This document shows positions 61,253-64,000 of a stretch of DNA of 64,000 nt, piece by piece. Both the position numbers and the translations under genes were made by a program. Position 1 is the stretch's first letter, and every line of letters begins with the position of its first letter. The stretch lies in the NCBI GenBank assembly GCA_050015055.1, contig JBEKCD010000010.1, forward strand, positions 1 to 64,000, read 5' to 3'. Under the pieces are notes generated by a model. The model saw only the letters and a list, made by a program, of their open reading frames with translations, did no database searches and had not been told where the DNA came from. Source of the stretch: JBEKCD01 sp050015055 (GTDB taxonomy: Archaea; Thermoproteota; Bathyarchaeia; Bathyarchaeales; Bathycorpusculaceae).

Positions 61253-61338
61253 ACCTTTTCCCCGTTAGCTCCAACACTAATGTGAGAAGCAGCAATTATA
61301 AACTTGATCAACGATAACGGCCAAGAGGGGGTTGAGCT

Positions 61339-61734
61339 TTGGGCAGAGGTGGTAGAGTGTTCTCGTTTCGGACGGTTCGAGGAAGCCTTGCTGAAGTCTT
61401 GACGGATCGTGATTTGGCTTCCTTGGGAGACGCCTGCGTGAACTTCACGTACTCCCTAGCGTTGTCGAACAGGAGACAGAAGCCGTTAGGCGTTCGAGTT
61501 AAGGGAAGCGTGCTTGCCGAGGCGTTACGGAAGGCTGGGCTGAGGGACCGTTTGGGCTCGAGTATGTCGAGGCACGCGCTTACTGATGCAGCGGAAGCGT
61601 TGATTATGTACGCTTGGCTGAATGGTTGCCTCACATTGGATGAGAGTGTCGCGATAATGAGGAAAGGTGAGGACGCGGTTGAAGGTATGAGCGCGCTATT
61701 GGCAACGACCAAAAAGAGGGTTACTTTTCCTTGA
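61339..61734 (+). CDS. RNase III-fold protein
   Basis: 131 residues. LGDACVNFTYSLALSNRRQK, VLAEALRKAGLRDRL and RHALTDAAEALIMYAWLNG match the archaeal RNase III-like family with the conserved LGD and DAAEAL acidic motifs. No double-stranded-RNA-binding domain is seen. The TTG start follows GAGGGGG. It overlaps the convergent rpo11 by 14 bases. Confidence 0.8.
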   Translation: MGRGGRVFSFRTVRGSLAEVLTDRDLASLGDACVNFTYSLALSNRRQKPLGVRVKGSVLAEALRKAGLRDRLGSSMSRHALTDAAEALIMYAWLNGCLTLDESVAIMRKGEDAVEGMSALLATTKKRVTFP

Positions 61735-62005
61735 GCGCTCTGACGAGTTCCTTGCTGAATTCCTTGTTCATCCCACGCGCGTTTTCCAACGCGGCCCGTA
61801 GCACCTGTTCGGGCTTAGCTGTGCCTTTCGTGCGGACGTAGATTACGGCGTTGGGAGTGAGCGGATGCGGTATGTCGTAGCCGGCCAGATCCACGCTTTT
61901 TTCTTCTAGGATTTTTTTCTGCAGCAGGTTACAGACGGTGTGACCTGCTCCTTCAATTTCTATTCTCAGTTCGTTTGACGTTTTTTTGAGCACGTTAACC
62001 TTCAT
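61721..62005 (-). CDS. rpo11: RNA polymerase subunit Rpo11 (RpoL)
   Basis: 94 residues. VLKKTSNELRIEIEGAGHTV, LLQKKILEE and YDIPHPLTPNAVIYVRTKG are the RpoL/Rpb11 pattern. It pairs with Rpo3 in the polymerase assembly platform. Start overlaps the end of csl4 by 11 bases, as in many archaea. Confidence 0.92.
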   Translation of the reverse strand: MKVNVLKKTSNELRIEIEGAGHTVCNLLQKKILEEKSVDLAGYDIPHPLTPNAVIYVRTKGTAKPEQVLRAALENARGMNKEFSKELVRALKEK

Positions 62006-62606
62006 CCAGACCCTCCTTCCTGTGGGGTATCAGGCCTTTTCCGTAATCGGAGGCTGTTTTGCGTTTTTCGATACTTCCGCACTTGGGGCAGTACATGCCC
62101 TGCCGCTTGGGCTCAAGAAGCGTGCCGCAGTTGGAGCAGAAAGCGTAGACGACGCCGAGGTTCTTGTCTTTGGTGGACAGGTGGTATGTACGGTTTTTTT
62201 CGCTGACGACTTTGGCCCTTATTATGTCGCCAGACTTGCACACGTCGTACATCGAGTCCACGTACCTCAACGCCACGTCGGAAACGTGTAGAATGCCCGT
62301 GAAGACTCCGTTGATTTCTTCTCCGCCGATTTCAAAGATGCGAGCTCCCGCAGTGTCTGACTGCGCGTTCGAGACCTGTGCTAGGACAGTGTTGCCCAGG
62401 GCGGGAACCTTTGACGGGCCGATGAGCTGATGTACTGAGACGCGCCTATGAACTAGATCGATAAGAATGCGGCCGATGACTTTAGAGTATATTACGCCAT
62501 CTTTGACGTATGTTCCAGCGTCGGGGATGAACTCTTCAATCACGCCTAGACGGTCTCCGGGCACGGCCAGCTGACCTGTTTTCTGTTCCCCTAGTTTTGA
62601 ACTCAT
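61995..62606 (-). CDS. csl4: Exosome cap subunit Csl4
   Basis: 203 residues. The order is a short N-terminal domain (VPGDRLGVIEEFIPDAGTYV), an S1 domain (GRILIDLVHRRVSVHQLIGP onward) and a zinc ribbon CSNCGTLL...CPKCG. Csl4 forms the exosome cap and recruits RNA. The ATG at 62606 has GAAGGA eight bases upstream; an ATG at 62633 is possible. Overlaps rpo11 by 11 bases. Confidence 0.92.
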   Translation of the reverse strand: MSSKLGEQKTGQLAVPGDRLGVIEEFIPDAGTYVKDGVIYSKVIGRILIDLVHRRVSVHQLIGPSKVPALGNTVLAQVSNAQSDTAGARIFEIGGEEINGVFTGILHVSDVALRYVDSMYDVCKSGDIIRAKVVSEKNRTYHLSTKDKNLGVVYAFCSNCGTLLEPKRQGMYCPKCGSIEKRKTASDYGKGLIPHRKEGLDEG

Positions 62607-62836
62607 TGAAGTTTCCTTCTGTTTGTCCGTCACGTTCGCACCAGATGCCTGCTGGTATTGACTGAACGTTTGTAACTTTACTTTATGTGCTTATGAATAA
62701 ACCTTTTGATAAGAGCTTGGCGATAGAACCCGCCGCGCGAAGTCTCGTTTGCCCTGGACGGATGTTTGGTTTCGGGAGCCTGTGTTGGAGTACGCAATTC
62801 GGGTTTTTTGAGATTCAAATCTTGGCGCTCGCCGTT

Positions 62837-64000
62837 TCAAGTCATGAATCGCTCAACGACATTGTAGAGCACGCTTGTTCCGAACACGAGATTTTCTGTC
62901 GATATGCGCTCATCTATTCCGTGAATGGTCTGCTGCATTTCCGAGTATGATGTTTCTGGACGAACAGGATGAAAACCGTAGCACACGCTGCCCATCTTTC
63001 TGAAGAAGCGAGAATCCGTTCCTCCGGTAAGCATAACAGGGGTCGAACCGCTCTTGGGTTCAAACTCTTTCAAGACCTTCACGATCATCTCGTAAAGTGG
63101 AGTGTTCAGCGGCGACTCGGAGGGGTCATTCGCCTGAATAGTTTCGAAGCTCAACTTGTCCAAGCCTGCATCCTCCAAGAGTTGCTTTATTTCGCTCAGA
63201 ACTTTTGCCGGAATTTGACCGGGCAGGACTCGACAGTCAAAGATTGCTTCACATTCTGATGGGATTATGTTTTCCTTTACTCCGCCACGGATGATGGTAG
63301 GTGTGACTGTCATTCTGAGTCTTGCCCGAAGCTCTTCCGCTAGATATTTTTCCTTGTGAGCCAGCTTGTCCAAGATCTGGTCACTCTGATTCGGGTCTCT
63401 GAGCAGAACTGACAGGTCTCGAAACCTGCTGGACTTTGACAATTCACTAAGGTACTGCCTGACGGTTGGAACAAGCGAGATTTTCGGGCGGAAGCTACTA
63501 ATCTTCTCAACGACCTTGTTCATACGCAAGATGGCGTTGTCTGCAGCGCCGGGCACTGAGCCGTGACCAGGCGTTCCACCTGCCTTAACCTTGAACCATA
63601 GTATGCCCTTCTCGGCAGTGTTTATGGTGTAGGTGTTTTCTCCGTCGATCTTCATCGCCATCCCTGCGCCTTCGTTCAAAACATAGTCCGCGTACACCTT
63701 GTCTGGATGATTCTGAACAAGCCAACCTGCACCCGCCTCGCCGCCCTTCTCCTCGTCAGCCGTTGCGGCCAGTATGATATCACCCTTGAGTTTCACGTTG
63801 TTTCTTTTCAGAAGCTTCAACGCCATAACCTCGACCGCCGTCATTCCCTTCATGTCCAATGCGCCTCGACCCCAAACGAAACCGTCTTTGACCAAGCCGC
63901 TGAATGGTTCAACGCTCCATTCCTTTGGGTTTGCTGCCACGACGTCTAGGTGTGAAAGAAGGAGCAAGCTCGGCTTATTGCTCACTCCGTTGAGTCGGGT
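62837..64000 (-). CDS. M20-family metallopeptidase (5' end beyond window)
   Basis: 388 codons visible. SLLLLSHLDVVAANPKEW, GRGALDMKGM and ADEEKGGEAGAG give the zinc ligands of M20 (ArgE/DapE/CPG2) enzymes; the dimerisation region and a final GGTDSRFF follow. The first ~70 residues of the family are absent because the frame runs past 64000; a GTG at 63985 is internal. Likely an aminoacyl or dipeptide hydrolase. Transcribed in the same direction as csl4 but 230 bases away, which holds nothing else recognised. Confidence 0.85.
   Translation of the reverse strand, partial: TRLNGVSNKPSLLLLSHLDVVAANPKEWSVEPFSGLVKDGFVWGRGALDMKGMTAVEVMALKLLKRNNVKLKGDIILAATADEEKGGEAGAGWLVQNHPDKVYADYVLNEGAGMAMKIDGENTYTINTAEKGILWFKVKAGGTPGHGSVPGAADNAILRMNKVVEKISSFRPKISLVPTVRQYLSELSKSSRFRDLSVLLRDPNQSDQILDKLAHKEKYLAEELRARLRMTVTPTIIRGGVKENIIPSECEAIFDCRVLPGQIPAKVLSEIKQLLEDAGLDKLSFETIQANDPSESPLNTPLYEMIVKVLKEFEPKSGSTPVMLTGGTDSRFFRKMGSVCYGFHPVRPETSYSEMQQTIHGIDERISTENLVFGTSVLYNVVERFMT

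Overview
The window (about 47-48% GC) comes from an archaeon, most likely a Bathyarchaeia-type Thermoproteota. The lineage is inferred from gene content: coenzyme F420 ligase, exosome subunit Csl4 beside Rpo11, TFS, an LSm protein, eL38, archaeosine TGT, aCPSF2, DUF166, an archaeal five-subunit CODH/ACS operon and a serine tRNA with two introns. There are no rRNA genes, CRISPR arrays or complete insertion sequences. A transposase tail enters at the left edge and an M20 peptidase runs off the right edge.

Layout. 0.3-1.0 kb: cofE. 1.2-16.4 kb: a secretion/pilus island with a giant beta-helix/Ig-repeat surface protein, a GspE/TadA-type ATPase, a TadC/FlaJ-type membrane platform, five membrane-anchored pilin-like or Tad-like proteins (one of 1,094 residues), a small pilin with its own promoter and a dedicated prepilin peptidase. 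16.5-19.7 kb: amino-sugar activation (GlmM, GlmU-like) and an Lrp-like regulator. 20-31.4 kb: RNA and protein housekeeping (LSm, PAC2, M28 peptidase, archaeosine TGT, PHP, aCPSF2, archaemetzincin, presenilin-like protease), a 59-residue CooT-type nickel protein, a Gfo/Idh oxidoreductase, a ferredoxin and DUF166. 31.8-34.2 kb: a Lon-type protease of bacterial style. 34.5-43.3 kb: the complete CODH/ACS operon cdhABCDE preceded by two CooC-type ATPases. 43.5-57.5 kb: gene-sparse accessory region with small membrane proteins, eL38, two tRNAs, an aminotransferase, an exonuclease-less family-B DNA polymerase, a methyltransferase, a frameshifted GNAT gene, a dCTP deaminase/dUTPase, an MFS transporter and a Trm11-like methyltransferase. 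57.5-60 kb: a repeat-bearing noncoding kilobase and a duplicated vanadium-haloperoxidase-like protein. 60.2-64 kb: TFS, DUF99, RNase III-fold protein, Rpo11, Csl4 and an M20 peptidase.

How the genes work together. The CODH/ACS operon is the carbonyl branch and acetyl-CoA synthase of the archaeal Wood-Ljungdahl pathway. CooC-type ATPases, and perhaps the CooT-like protein, would supply its nickel. The pilus island is self-contained: motor, platform, pilins, processing peptidase and large adhesin-like proteins. The most unusual items are the two-intron tRNA-Ser, the likely CTG start of the upstream cooC, the duplicated haloperoxidase with one dead half, the PolB without an exonuclease domain, the decayed paralog tail behind the 1,094-residue pilus protein, and a GCGCGC motif concentrated in intergenic DNA.
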